Assembly (NCBI GenBank): GCA_025618425.1
Contig: CM046852.1
Location: forward strand, 2,405,880 to 2,469,879
DNA: 64,000 bases
DNA from: Heliocidaris tuberculata
Lineage: Eukaryota > Echinodermata > Echinoidea > Camarodonta > Echinometridae
Direction: 5' to 3'
The notes below the pieces were generated by a model. That model made no database searches. It worked only from the letters and a program-made list of their open reading frames with translations, and was not told the origin of the DNA. How positions within the stretch are numbered: the first letter of the stretch is position 1; each line of letters opens with the position of its first letter. Positions 44,900 to 57,487 of the stretch are shown here, piece after piece. The translations under genes were made by a program, and so were the position numbers.

Positions 44900-45320
44900 A
44901 ATGTAATATTCTCTATAACCTCTCCCTTACCCCTCTTTTCAGTCTGCCCCTATGCCAAACCCCCCTTCACACCTATCCCTTCCCCCTTCCCATTACTCCT
45001 CCCCTTACCCTTGCCCCTCCCCTTACCCCTTCTCTTTACCCTTAACACTCCCTAACACCATGCCTCTTCCTTCTTCCTTTGCCCTCTGTAACCCCTCCCT
45101 CTCACTCCCCCTTACCCTTTTTCCTTACCCCTTACCATCCTCTTAACACTCTTATTAATCTTCCCCTTACCATTTCTACCTTCCCCCTTCCCCTTATTAT
45201 CCCTCCCTCTTACCCCTTCCCCTTACCCCTTCCCATTACCCATCCTCTTACCACTTCCACCTTCTCTCCTCCCCTATTACCCCTCCCCCTTACCCCTTTC
45301 CTTACCTCCCTTCCTTGCTC
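44900..45320 (+). repeat. (CCCTTACCCCTT)n pyrimidine-rich tract
   Basis: About 400 bp of CCCTTACCCCT, CCCTTCCCC and TTACCACTTCC motifs. The long open frames it makes are low-complexity artefacts. On the CELF transcript it is G/A-rich. Confidence 0.88.
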
Positions 45321-45932
45321 TCTCGTCCCTCCCTTCCCTGCTCCCTGCCTTCCCCCTGCATCCTATACCAATCATCCCTTCCTCCAATCTCCAACTCACC
45401 TCACCTTCCAACAAAGATGAGGAATAGAAGGAGGAGGAGGACAGATATAGACCCAGATACCAGGTCTGCATCCTAGATGCCGGTGAATTCCAGAAGATGA
45501 TAAGACCGGTAGAATCTAAGATGAGCCTCACAGACAAGATGAAAGAAGAAATTGGAGGAGGAACGCATCCAACCGACAAAAGATCCCGTAAAGGAATTTG
45601 CACTTTTGGAAAATGCAATTAGGCAGAGCTGGAGTCTTACTGTCAACCCCAGCAAGCAAATTTGTATCATGGAAGAAACGAATGTTGAACAAGCTGCATA
45701 AGGACGTCATGTTTTTCACTTGGTAAAGTGGTCAGATTTAGGATCTAACTTAATGGGGCGTTAGACATCCATCCAATTAAAAAAGATGGAATCTAAGATC
45801 TATGTAAAGCACATATCAATGATATATTTATTGAGATATCTTTAGAGCTAACAGACCTGTCTTGTAAAGGTTGAAGGCATGTAAGGAGGATTAATGCTAA
45901 GTGAGCATGGTAAGGTTATGAGATGGCAAGTG

Positions 45933-46344
45933 TACAGGGTGCCCAATAAAAAGTGTCCTCATATACCTTCTTTCATTTGTTAGATACAATTCAATTTGGA
46001 TATTACATGCATTTCACATTGAGACATCCGAGTCATCCCAGGCTTAGTACCGAATGAGTTAAATATTCAACAACCAGTAAAATATAAACTAAAACAAAAT
46101 AATGGAAATGGCATTTTTTAGAACAGCTTGCGTGCAGTGCTGCATAGATATGCAGTTGACACAAGTGTCATTTTGTAATTTGTGAAAAAAAATTATGCCT
46201 TTCTATATTCATGATTCATATCATTCAGTTCTGGTATGATACAAAGTCCCTGTGAGGCTGTGAAGTTAAACGAGAGATAAAACCAAGGGATGAACATTAC
46301 AAGACAAGCACACGGTACAATTTTTTTTTCTGGAACACCCTGTA
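45933..46344. mobile_element. Mariner-like MITE (TA-CAGGGTGCCC ends)
   Basis: TA-CAGGGTGCCCAATAAAAA at the left and TTTTTTCTGGAACACCCTG-TA at the right. TA on both sides; about 410 bp; no transposase frame. Ends resemble those of 23596-23989, so a related family. Confidence 0.85.
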
Positions 46345-48342
46345 CAGTGCAATGGTTTATTATGTTATGAATCGTCTGATTAGCAACCCAATTCAAACTA
46401 ATGCACTAATGGACGATGATTATCTCTCTATATACCATGTTCATTCCTTAAATAGATATACAAGTTCACTCAAGATCAGTTTGATTTCACCACACAACCT
46501 TGTATGTAGCCTATTCTCTTGTTAAAAATCATGTTTAACAGAGATCTTTTAAAGTTTTCCATAGCTAATTCACTCATTGCTTCCACAGTTCCTGTGTATT
46601 TGTGCCCTACAACGTTTATAGTATGGAGAAAAGAAAGTAGAATTTGACTCTGAAAATATTCCACTAAAGACCCTATACTCAGCAGGAATTCCTGTTGTCC
46701 CAAAATATATTTATTTGTTGTCTGACATAAGTTCAATAAATGTCACAGAGATGTCAGGTTCAACTGCAATTCCATAGTTGACCTCTTGACCTTTGACTTT
46801 AACCCAGCATGTGAGAAAGTTTTGGCACAGTTCACTTCACAGCAGTCAGGTTTATACTCAATCAAATAGCCTCACATCAAAGCTCTGAAATTTGGTTATT
46901 GCATTTATCATTTCCAAAACCATTCTAAAATCATTTTCAGAAAAATTCATTTAAGAATCAATTGTTTGAATTTGTTAAAGAAACACAAACAAGGAAAAAT
47001 CAATAATTATTACAGCATTTGTCAGATCTCTTAATGAAATTGAGAAATGAATTCACTAAAATGGAAAACTGCTTTGCAGTGAACTTATTTCATGGTGTCT
47101 TGAACCAGACTATATATACCATCATACAAATATGAATTCTCCTGTATGAAATGGCATGTTAGGCACAGCAGGTGCATTGCTTGTTCCTTAGAATAGACCA
47201 GGGTTAATGGGAAGGTCTTTATGCCGCTGATATTAAATAATGAAAAGGTCACATGTGTTTGGGATTAAGTTCTGTACAGCTCTAATTGCATTTTACACTT
47301 TGACAAGACCTGGTAAAGTGAGCTTAGATGAGCGTAAGTATAAACTACGAAAGAGAAGAGAGATAGGATTTGATGACTGGTCGGAGTATACAGTGTGAAA
47401 CTCAGAATCTAATCCACCTTCAATGGTGAAATTTGATTAGAGAGAGAGTGTGGACATTATTATCACACTTCAAACTTCTCACCAAATCATGCAATATTTC
47501 TCACTTATGGGACAATTTTATTGGCAGCGATGCGATCAGACTTCTAAAAAATATACATTGCTCACTTCCTCTATAATTTAGGGTCTGTTTTTCATATTAG
47601 TGTAAGGAGCAAGCGAATACTCTGGGTGTACTTCAACAGTTCTTTCATCTCATTATAGGCCTAAATGCACAGTATCTGCACTTTGGATTCAAATCAAGCA
47701 GTAATATAACATCAGAACTAATGGAAAGTTATGTGATGATATCAGTCTCATAAATGGTATTCATCACTTTAAACATGTAAGATAAAACCTTCATAGAAAT
47801 GGCTCTAGCAATATAAACAGTAAGATGCAACATTTTGAGAATGCTGTCACTCCTCTGCCCTTTTAAATGATGATCTAACATTATGACCTTTTAAACTGTA
47901 GAAATATTGAGATAAAGATAAAATAAGGGGGGGGGGGTCGATAAAGAAACCTGGAAGAAAGAAATCTGCTCATGAAGCGGGTCAAGCAATAGAGGCAGCA
48001 AGAATTGCAGAGTCACCAGGATTCCAGGACATTGGTGAAGGGGGGCAGGTCCTGGTAGGTCCCTTGAGGGACAGACCTAGACAGGTCTCAGACTTAGGAG
48101 GAAGTGATGAATTTCCTTGATAAACATCTACATGGATCCTCACTAGGGTCCTCTCCATCAAACGTCATACTACTACACTTACCATGCACTTGACCCATTC
48201 AACAACACACACAAGCAGGAGCTGTTCACACTATGTAAGACTAAGATCAACTCCATCAAACATCACATGACTACACTTACTTGATGCACTTGACAACCAA
48301 AACAAGCTGGGGCTGTTCACACTTTGTAAGACGAACCACAAT

Positions 48343-48500
48343 GGCCTACATTCACAAAGGAGTTGTAAATTTAAACCAAGCTCTAAACGATGGTTTAAAC
48401 CTCCACCATTCATTGGACATCGCACCACAGCATACTGCAGTTGTATGGTAAACCATGGTAAGTTAAACCTCCTACATGCACATGAATTCTGACCAATGAC
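48343..48500. mobile_element. Degenerate relative of the GGCCCGAATTCACAAAGG MITE
   Basis: GCCTACATTCACAAAGGAGT, then GATGGTTTAAACCTCC and later AACCATGGTAAGTTAAACCT-CC match parts of 34648-34856. The right end is eroded. Confidence 0.6.
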
Positions 48501-48751
48501 CACAATCACAACACAGAGCTTCTGTTCACCAAACAGATTCAAGAAATCTCAATACACACAAGACTCATGTTCGGGCAACAGGACTAACCATTTTACAAAA
48601 TCTTGCTCTTTTTAAATAATAATGATAAAAAATAAGCTCACTTGTCTATAAAATAATCTCTACACTGTATTATAATTCATATATAAACAGTAGGCCTACA
48701 CATGTAACTAAGTAGATTGGACAAAATTATTTTTAAAGCACTTATTCCACA

Positions 48752-48908
48752 CCTAGTGGGCTTTTTACACTTGATTTTTTAAACTCTTACTATCCTTAAC
48801 AGAAAGTGGGCTAAGCTTAGTCCCGTACTATTGGTTGGGCTAAATACTCATTCAGCCCCACCAATAGTACGGGACTAAGCAAAATTTCGCAAGTGTAAAA
48901 AGCCTAGG
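48752..48908. mobile_element. Palindromic MITE (GGCTTTTTACACTTG)
   Basis: Outer arms GGGCTTTTTACACTTG and CAAGTGTAAAAAGCC; inner arms of 21 bp (GCTTAGTCCCGTACTATTGG-T at 48815 and its exact complement at 48860-48880). Both inner arms end in ATTGG/CCAAT. Confidence 0.9.
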
Positions 48909-49523
48909 TAGGTCTACCTACATCTCCAATCAAATCATGATACAGGAATGCTTAGTCCCTCCACTCAATATTCAAGTGGCCCTCTCCATCAATGTTTCCC
49001 CTCTTGTACTAGTGAAGACCACAGAGCCGCAGACTGCTTCCAATTCCAACCTTTCAACAGCTCATTTCCAGGTTTAGGTCCCACGAGTGCAAACAAAAAT
49101 TTAGCAGATCAGCAAGCAAATAATACCAGGTCACCAAGCAAAACCCATAATGTTACTGCTAGCGAAAAGAAGAGTCTGATAATTTTAGCATGGGGCATGT
49201 CGCCAAACATTGAGAGTCTACATTCTTTGAGTTACTTTACTTTGGTAATTTCCAAGGCCATTGCTAAGGAATCCATGCTAATCCATTTTAAAATATTCTA
49301 AAAGATCATTGTTTGAAAATCAAGTATTTATCACATCCTCTCAAAAATATTTCATAGTATAAACAAATATCTGCTGGTGAATTTAGTCCCATAGTTCAAA
49401 CACACAATAAATTTCATGATTATCTGACAACCATGCAGGTCGATTTCCACTTTCTTTACATAAGTAAACAAAAAAATTGGCCCATATTCTACTTATTCAG
49501 TTAAACTCAACATGAGAACTATA

Positions 49524-49907
49524 TTAAAGGTACTTCATCCCTTTTGCAGCCCTAAATTTTGAAGTTTTTTAAAAGAATTATAATTGGAAAACTTGTGCAG
49601 ATGGGAAAAGGATTATAATTTGCTTTCAATAATAACAATTTGGTAACCCTTTATTTTTTTTTCAACTAAAAAAAAAAAAAAACGCTTAATTTTTAAACTG
49701 ATTTTTTTACCTTTACTAGTACATGTACTTGCGTTGATTTCTGAATAGCTCCCTCTGTGACAAAAGCAAGATTTTAATTTCTTACAAAGGAGTCATAGAA
49801 CTTGTGACCTTGAAATTTCATAGGCAGTATCTATAGGATGTCTACTAAACCTCTGCAAAGTTTAGAATTTTGTGAAAGTCTGCAAAAGGGATGAAGTATA
49901 CCTTTAA
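49524..49907. mobile_element. TTAA-flanked MITE (AGGTACTTCATCCC)
   Basis: TTAA-AGGTACTTCATCCCTT at the left and AAGGGATGAAGTATACCT-TTAA at the right, with TTTTGCAG/CTGCAAAA inside. About 376 bp between the TTAAs, AT-rich centre, no coding capacity. Confidence 0.88.
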
Positions 49908-51197
49908 GTCATGTTCAACATTAAACACTCAGACCTCGGTCTAACTTCCTTTGTTAAAAATCGACTTCAGACAGAGCTTAAATCCAGCATCGCATTTAAA
50001 TTTAGAAGAATACAACCTTTGACTTTACGTCCACACAAAAATGAAAAACTGGGGGAAAAAATAGAAAGGGAAAAAGTGGAAAGAACAGAAAAATAGAAAG
50101 GAAAAAGAGAAATGCTGGTGTCTGTTAATCCAGGCTACAAAGTTCGTCTAGGTGGGCCATTGAAAATAAACATGGGCAAGTACAATAGGAAAGCTCTATA
50201 GGGTTTACAGAACAAACAACATGGCATGAGTATAACACCTAGACTAAAAAGGAAAAAGCCAGACGAAAATGTTTTGTGTTTTCACTCCTTGTTTGATGAG
50301 TAAGCGCAGCCTCTATTCTTCTATTTTCATGGTTTGGTGGAGGTGTGAGGGAGAGGGTTTGCATCCCCCTTTTAAATGTTCAATGCACCTGCTCTCCCTT
50401 ATAGTCCTTCATATACATTTCTGTGTATGTGGGGGTCGGGTTGGACCCCCTTTTAATGTTCCATGCACAGCCCCTCCCCCTTTCCTGCTGTGTAGTTCTA
50501 TAAGTTCATTCGGGGGGGGGGGGGGGTCTGTTTCAACAAGTCTGTCTTAGTCTGAAATCCTGAAAGACAAATTCTCATTTTATTTTTATCTACAAGGAGA
50601 GCTTACATTTAGCAAGTCATACATAGATATCAATTAATATCAATCTAAACTTTAGTTATGGATTTTGTCAGAAGAATAAATTTAGTTATGGATCATGTCA
50701 GAAGATTCACAAAAATTGGGGGACAAGTAATTAATTTACATCAATTACATGTAAGTAGCCAATGTCAAACTATACACAAACCTTATAATAACAATCCTCG
50801 CAATGCCAATCTTTCAAAACTGGCATATTTCTAAACAAATTATACATGATCACCACAACATTCGTTAGATATAATTCCTCCGTCATGGGTCCCATTTCCA
50901 TAACAGCCAGAGCAAATCCGTCCTAATTTCCAGACGCTTAAATTTATTCATTGAATTCTGCAGAACACTGCCCTCCAGACAGCATATAACTTGATTTACT
51001 TCCCATTCCTGCATTTGATGATTTTTTTTTTTTAAAGTTAAATTCATTTAGTTGTTAAGAACACCAAACGGGTGTGTATTCCATTATCTAAAGTGATTTT
51101 ATGCTATGTGGGCTATGTTCTCGCCACCTATTTCATTGATTTGTTATGACTGGTACATGACCCCTTTGGTGTTGACATAAGTCACATGTCATCAGGG

Positions 51198-51245
51198 CGT
51201 AGAGAGCAAGAAAGACATTAACTCAACATGTAATGATTGCTCTCG
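51198..51245. repeat. Hairpin family, copy 10 (partial)
   Basis: GTAGAGAGCAAGAAAGACAT-TAACTC gives a left arm; the right arm is reduced to ATTGCTCTCG. Confidence 0.5.
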
Positions 51246-51480
51246 TTGTATGGAATGAAAATGAGATTTATAAGAATAGTATCTTGTTTTTAAATTAAGC
51301 TTTGCAGGTTTTTTTCTGTAACTCTGCAGTCAAACTTTTAAATGCAAGATGGTCATTTGTTCAATAGTCCAAAACAAGAGGATCTAATCTTGCTAGATTC
51401 CTTGATAAAAACAATCACCAATATTTCTAAAATTGTGAGTGGTTATTTTCCATAGCCCCCCCCCCCCCTTCAGTATCATA

Positions 51481-51795
51481 GACCCTGTTCTCATTACAAG
51501 ATTGGAAAGTGGATCGCACTATTGTGGAGCATACCAGGGAGGTCCACTGGCACTCCGCGGGTTCACATCTGCAGAGGGTAGCGTGATCTATCTTAGCACT
51601 CTCGATCTGCACAATAAACTGCGAATAGGCACGCTCTAGATCGCGCTATCTCTCATGGACTATCCCCCAGAGGTGGTCCGGTTTGGGATCGCTGTGGACC
51701 GCCGTGGAGTGTGCCGAAATGATGTCGTTGCTGCATTCTCACCTCAGAGGTGGTGCGATCTAGCGCGCACTATCCCTTGTAATGATAACGGGGTC
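51481..51795. mobile_element. 315-bp palindromic MITE (GACCCTGTTCTCATTACAAG)
   Basis: GACCCTGTTCTCATTACAAG at the left and CTTGTAATGATAACGGGGTC at the right. Inside, GGATCGCACTAT / ATAGTGCGCGCTAGATC-like blocks and CACTGGCACTCCGCGG are GC-rich against AT-rich flanks. Confidence 0.88.
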
Positions 51796-52781
51796 ATACC
51801 CTGCCTTTCTCTACTCTCAATAGCATCTTTCCTCCTTGAATTCATTCAGAGGATATTTCCTAATCTTGCAAAACCACAAGTCTTTAGCTTTTGATCTTGA
51901 GTCAAGTTCCCCCAAACCTCTTATTCTATTCATTCTAACTCTCATCAGGCCTAATTCATAACACTTCCTTCTTTCTCAAATTTTTCTTTCTTTCATTCAT
52001 CTACTGCACCTGCAACATATTGTAATTTTCTTCCTCTTTCCTTTATTCTCACTCAAAAGATCTACTTCAGTTGTTCCCCTTTCATTCTGTCACACTCATT
52101 CATAATATCTATGATTCATCAAGATGAACTTTGTCCAACACTTCGATTCTACTTTTGTAAAAAATTATTTACGATTAACTTCAGAGCTCTTCTTGTGTAA
52201 AAATCAACTGAATAAAGAGGCTCACATGTGTTTAATCCGGAAAACTTCAAACAAAATCCAAAATCCATGTCTAATGCAGCGCTGTTCAAACAACAAAAAT
52301 TATTTCTTCCCAGTGTACATTTCACAATGAGGAGTTCATGGTGGTAGATTTCAATGGAGGGAGTCTGAGGGTAAAATTGGTTTGGTTATGCTCCGATTGT
52401 TAGCAAACTTTGTGGGAAAAACTTTGTTTGCTTTCTGCAACCAAAGATGGTAGAGAGCAAGTGTATGTCTGATTGTGCCCCAGACAAAGTAACCATAGAA
52501 GTATGAAAATACAAGTAATATACAGGTAGAAATGTTTCTGCTCTATCCAAATCCTTTCTTCTTACATGCACTACTACATTTCCAAACAGGAACAGGTACC
52601 ACATTGCATTATTAGAAACAAATATTTTCCAAACAACTTATTGTAAAGAATTGTAAGCAGGGATCCACATTACTGAACTGTTTTTGCACAGGGTCCAGAC
52701 TCCGGAATGACATTTTCAGTGTCAGCAAGCATGGGACCCCTTGTCTGAATATGAACATTTTGAGAGTACAGAGTTAAACTA

Positions 52782-52943
52782 CAGTGAAACTTGTCTATAA
52801 AGACCACTCAAGCTAGACAAGAAATGTGGTCTTTATGAGCAGGTGGTCTTATGGACAGGTTCCTTTAATGCATGTTTCAATAAAAAATGCGGTTCAAAAG
52901 AAACAAAAATTGTGGTCTTCATAGACTAAAGCAGGTTTGACTG
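52782..52943. mobile_element. MITE (CAGTGAAACTTGTCTATAAA)
   Basis: CAGTGAAACTTGTCTATAAA-GACCAC at the left and a degenerate GTGGTCTTCATAGACTAAAG-CAGGTTTGACTG at the right. A third internal GTGGTCTTATGGACAGGTTC copy suggests a compound or internally duplicated element. A fragment recurs near 20740-20790. Confidence 0.75.
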
Positions 52944-53745
52944 CATTTTGCATGGGGTCTGAAACTGACATTTTCAGGGTCTCTATGCATGGTGTTCCTA
53001 TAAAATAAAAAAAAAAGAAATTAGGGCACGGAGTTAAAATTTGGGGGCCCTATGTACAACGCACATCATCAGTGTTAAGCCCTGATATTTCTCTTTTTGA
53101 TAATAAATATTTGCTAAACAACTGACTGAAAATAATTGAGAAGAAAAAGGATGCACATACAGGGCTCTTGGGATAACTCATAATCATTTTTTACTTCTCA
53201 TGATTTTGCGGTTGTTGGGGCTCCTACCACATACTAACGATAACATCTGCTTCCTCTGGAGAAAGATATTTCGTCTTTCCTTTCTATCATTAATAATGAA
53301 ATCCTGCTCCAATTCTGTCATTCTACTTTCCTTTACTTGTTTGTTTATCATCTGTCTGGTCTGAATGTCGTGTTTTCTTTTCATTGTGCAAAATATACAA
53401 TTTATGGACGCAACTTCCCAATGTAAGGCTGCATCTAAACAGACTTGTTTTCATATGACAATATGCCACGGGATTTCAATATTGCTATATCATTTATAAT
53501 TAACAACTTTACTCTTTTCAGCAAACATTTTATGAAGGTTTTTGCAAAATAGGCAAGATATACACCAGAATAGACTTGTTCAAATAAAAGCTTGCTACAG
53601 CAGAACATGTATATATTTCTTTAAGTCACCCTGCCCCCCACCTGGAAAACAAAAAAGGTATTAATGATATAAATAAATTACACTGAAATGTACATTTTTT
53701 TCTGTCTAGCAAAGGGAGATAACAAGTTACTTTATTCCAACATCA

Positions 53746-53891
53746 TGAGAGTCAGAAGGGTATTAACCTTGTCTGTTTGGAGCCAGAAGGGCGTTAACTA
53801 TTATACTTTAATAAACACAAGAGTGAATACCATTTTGGCTCTCAAGAGGTGTTGTGTTGAATGGAATGAGTTAATGCCCTTCTGGCAGTAA
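53746..53891. repeat. Hairpin family, copies 11a and 11b (one inside the other)
   Basis: Outer arms TGAGAGTCAGAAGGGTATTA and GAGTTAATGCCCTTCTGGCA enclose a second complete element: TGGAGCCAGAAGGGCGTTAA to GAATACCATTTTGGCTCTCA (53779-53844). Confidence 0.88.
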
Positions 53892-54350
53892 ACAGATGAT
53901 ATTTTGCTCTAAATCGACTAGGAAATCTACATGATATGTTTCATTACAATTCTTTTTCCTTTGCAATTGTGATTTCAACTAAGAAGCACATCAAGGTACA
54001 AACTCAATGACAGGCTAAATCAGAAAAAACAACTCTCATGTCCAATATTGCACTAGTCATGTTCACACTGCAGAATTCTCAACATGTACTTTTTCAGCTC
54101 GAAAGTTTATGGCAACATCCCTATTTCATGTCAAATTCAATTTCTGGCATTAGAAGTGATTTCAACTTTCTAAGAACATTTTCATAACATCTGTAGTATA
54201 ATAAATATTTGCAAGCTGTTCTAAGAATATGATTCACAAGGGCTGCTTGGAAATGCTTTATGTTTTAAAACATTTCTCTGGAATATTTATTCTTGGTTAA
54301 CATGAGGGATTTCTACAGGAATATTTTCCAGAACACAAAGTTCTGGATGA

Positions 54351-54642
54351 TTAAAGGGACACGCCACCAGGCGGCCATGGGGAAAGTCAGAACTGTGTAA
54401 GCCCCATTCACTTGTACACAAAATCGAACCCATCCGTCAGACTAATGTAAGTACATTTCGGACAGCACGAAGCTGACTGAAAATAGCACGAGAGCTTGAG
54501 CTCAGGCCGAGTGTGCACATTGCACGGCGACCAGTCTGTCCAAAGTTTGCGCCTGGCGGGGATGTGACAACATCAGGTAACGAACGCAGTGCCCTTTCGC
54601 GGCATAAAAACGTCCACAATCTGCGGTTGAATTTCCCTTTAA
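54351..54642. mobile_element. TTAA-flanked element (AGGGACACGCC)
   Basis: TTAA-AGGGACACGCCACC at the left, AATTTCCCT-TTAA at the right; terminal complementarity is short. GTTCTGGA occurs just outside both ends. Less clearly palindromic than the other TTAA elements. Confidence 0.6.
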
Positions 54643-55447
54643 GTTCTGGAAAATCCAATCTCTGTAATGTGAACACAGCTACTTACGAGCCAAATCAGGA
54701 AAACAACCCTCGCTCAGAATATCACAATCAGACACAAAGTACACAAGTTGACTCTCCCTCGGCCATTTCTAGCAGTTCCACTGAATTGAATTTGACACAG
54801 TAATTTAACAAGACAAATTACTACCGCTAGCTTTTTTTGCTAGCTTTTTGCTGCTGAAGCACATGATTGCTGCCCACTTTACAGGCCGAATGATGGACAA
54901 GCGCAGAATCAGCCTAGAAATTTTTATAGACTAGCATGGCGCTATAATAATTATGTCTATCACTGAAATGGATAGGATGGAATAGGATTCACTGGATACT
55001 TTAACAAATAGGACAAGTCAATTTATGAGTACTGATACAAAAGGTTTCGCAGTATGTCCCATGACCTTCATAACCAATCACGTCTTTTCACTGTCTTTCC
55101 GACAAATTTACAAGCCACATCCCCATGCACTATACAGCCTTCAGTTAGCTTACCTAGTACCTTCTTGGATTGATGCCCACAAAAAATTACTAATTCAATG
55201 ACATTCTTGGTTTTCACAAAATAACCTATTCACATTTCTCGTCTGATATCCCAAGAACCATTCATTAAACTGTTCCTCTTCTCTGACGCAAAAATTAAGA
55301 TATAAATAATTTGATACCTCAAAATTTTCATTTTAGTCATGCATTGCTATATCAGATGAGACCTGAGGAAAGGGTATCAACATTTTCCTCTGGCAAACTC
55401 TGATCTTATTTGCATATACTGAACTTTCTCTGACCTTCAGAAGACTA

Positions 55448-55470
55448 TATATATATATATATATATATCT
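55448..55470. repeat. (TA)n microsatellite
   Basis: About eleven TA units, followed by a short GA-rich stretch to 55580. Confidence 0.92.
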
Positions 55471-55712
55471 CAATAAAAAAAACAGGAGAGAGGGTGAGAA
55501 AGCGGGTAGAGAGAATGAGAGAAAGAGATAGAGAGAAAGAGAAAGAGAGATGATGATGAAAACGAGACAGAGGATAGAGAAAGTGATTGATCTTTTATTT
55601 ACTCAGACCAACTGGAGTAGGTCCATGCTCAGGACCAAGCAAACTTCACTTCTCCAATCCCTCATTCCTCTCTGTCCAGTAATGGCTAGCCAAATCTCTG
55701 CATTGTCTGAAC

Positions 55713-55778
55713 ACTGAGAACCAAATGGATGTTAGCTCTATGTTAGGGGATATGAGTTAACGCCTTTATAGCTCTCAA
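55713..55778. repeat. Hairpin family, copy 12
   Basis: CTGAGAACCAAATGGATGTT-AGCTC and GAGTTAACGCCTTTATAGCT-CTCAATGG arms. Confidence 0.8.
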
Positions 55779-56477
55779 TGGAAGGTACAGTCTCTGTATA
55801 TCTATCCTCTTATCAAACACATACCTGACTTCTCCTATCCCTGCGCTACATGTTCTCATCTATGGTCAAGGAATGAAATTTGTCCGCCATGTTTGCTGAT
55901 CAAACATTCGGCTCTCGTCGCAAGCCCGCGCCATCGAGGAAGCGAGCAAAATCTGCTGAACCAACAATGTTTCATTTCACCCCAAGATCCGGAATCCCAG
56001 AGCTTTCTGACTGCATAGGGCTAAAGCACACAGCTGTGTGGAGAATTGTCTTTAGGAGATGATTAATTCCCACTGGTGCTTTGATGGATATCCATTTGCA
56101 GTTATGATTTCATCATCCATGCTAAAACAAACTTTGTCATGATGGACAGATGAACCCTCTCAGCAAAGAAAACCCTGACACACTGATAGTCTCATCTCTT
56201 GGGCAAAAGCTTCATGATGTAACTGTCTTATAATCATATCATGTGTATTCATTCATAGTAACATGCTGAGGAAGAATTGGCACTACTTGCAAAGCATACA
56301 AGATCTCTCATCAGCTCTTCAAATGAACACCAGACACATTTCATTACTGGACGCACACGCATTAGTAATATACAGTTTCAAATGACGTAGAAACAACATC
56401 GGCACTCCTTTATTTTCAAACACCACATGCTATCAAGGAACACTGAACCAGAGCTTATTTCACAGGTATGATAGGAA

Positions 56478-56680
56478 CGTATCCACACCTTTCATACCAG
56501 ACATTACATTAACACCAATACAATGAACCTTGATTCTCAAAGTGTTTGGTTGGAATGCATCTCAGCTCTTTACACCAGACATTAACACCGATACACTGAA
56601 CCTCGATTCATCTCAAAGTTTATGGTAGGAATGCATCTCAGCTCTTTACACCAGACATTAACACCAAACATTAAAGGCAT
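56478..56680 (+). repeat. About 86-bp tandem repeat beside the 83-nt exon
   Basis: Two and a half units with ACCAGACATTAACACC, ATACACTGAACCTCGATTC and GGAATGCATCTCAGCTCTTT. It ends about 22 bp from the donor at 56703. Confidence 0.9.
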
Positions 56681-56702
56681 TAAAGAGGTGTGGTGTACTT
56701 AC

Positions 56703-56785
56703 CCCTGGTAAAACTTTTCTGTTGTGAAGTTCTTTCTGTGCTTTATCTGCTACTACACCTGAATAGAATGTGACGAATGCGCAAC
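56703..56785 (-). CDS. CELF1: CELF exon: second half of RRM1
   Basis: An 83-nt exon between CATACTCAG and GGG|GTAAGT. With the split Gly codon it reads G-CAFVTFYSGVVADKAQ and ends NRKVLPG (residues 76-103), which completes RRM1. RNP1 (K-G-C-A-F-V-T-F) straddles the splice junction; its Phe residues are the RNA-stacking aromatics of the fold. The exon enters in phase 1 and leaves in phase 0, matching the known 83-nt CELF exon. A roughly 86-bp tandem repeat lies just past the donor (56478-56680). The next exon in the transcript is 30 kb away. Confidence 0.95.
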
Positions 56786-57236
56786 CTGAGTATGGAAGAG
56801 AAGAAACACCAGATTAGCGCCAGATTTTAAAATACAATCCAAGTGTAAAATGAACACGATATGCTCTTCAGATGTCCTGACCCACAAAGGTTACTCTGAT
56901 GATCCCTTCAAAGTCTTTCCAATTCGCTATGAAGTCCTTTATTCAGACAATGCTACTTTTTTTTAGCTATGAAGAAAAAAGAGGACAATTTCTGCAGAAT
57001 CTATAACATCTGAACACTCTATTTTCTTGTTTAATCGACTGATACTACTCCAAAATGTTCATAATTTGGATGAGTAATTCCATACCCCAAAACTTATAGG
57101 GACCAAGCAGGGATTTTGAAAACATTTTCTGAAATATTTGTAGCATCTTTTCTTTCTCCTCTTTTCATGTCCTTCAATCCCTTCAATATTACTAATTTTA
57201 AGGAAAAGAAGAAAAGTAGAAGAATAAAAATGTCAT

Positions 57237-57487
57237 GCAGAATCTTGAGCAAGGCATTTTATCTACAATGCTCCTCTCCACCCAGGTGTTAAGTGGGTAC
57301 CCGGTAGGATTGGTTTGGAAACAGGTGACTGGCTGGAATGCTCCCCAGAGGAGTGGAGATGTGCACTGTAATGTGCAGAATCCCAAGTGAATCCAGTGAC
57401 CGGGGTAATAATGCTGTAAGCGCTTAATTGGTTGGTGACATAGTAACTGGTAAGGCGCTATATAAGAAACAGCTGTTATTATTATTA
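57237..57487 (+). mobile_element. SINE with TTATTATTA tail
   Basis: About 250 bp with AAGTGGGTACCCGGTAGGAT, GTAATAATGCTGTAAGCGCT and GGTAAGGCGCTATATAAGAA, ending in (TTA)n. The layout (GCGC-TATATAAG then a trinucleotide tail) is typical of echinoderm and other invertebrate SINEs. It is antisense to the CELF gene. Two older copies are at 18950-19090 and 16741-16862. Confidence 0.8.

Larger units (their letters stand above)
26402..56702 (-). other. 30-kb CELF intron, transposon-rich
   Basis: The intron between RRM1 and the PIQMKPAD exon. It carries most hairpin copies, the first TTAA twin, several palindromic MITEs, three or more purine- or pyrimidine-rich tracts and a telomere-like tract. I found no exon with good splice sites and no separate gene. 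A 110-codon minus-strand open stretch at 38429-38761 is protein-like in composition but unrecognised and overlaps duplicated DNA. Confidence 0.65.
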
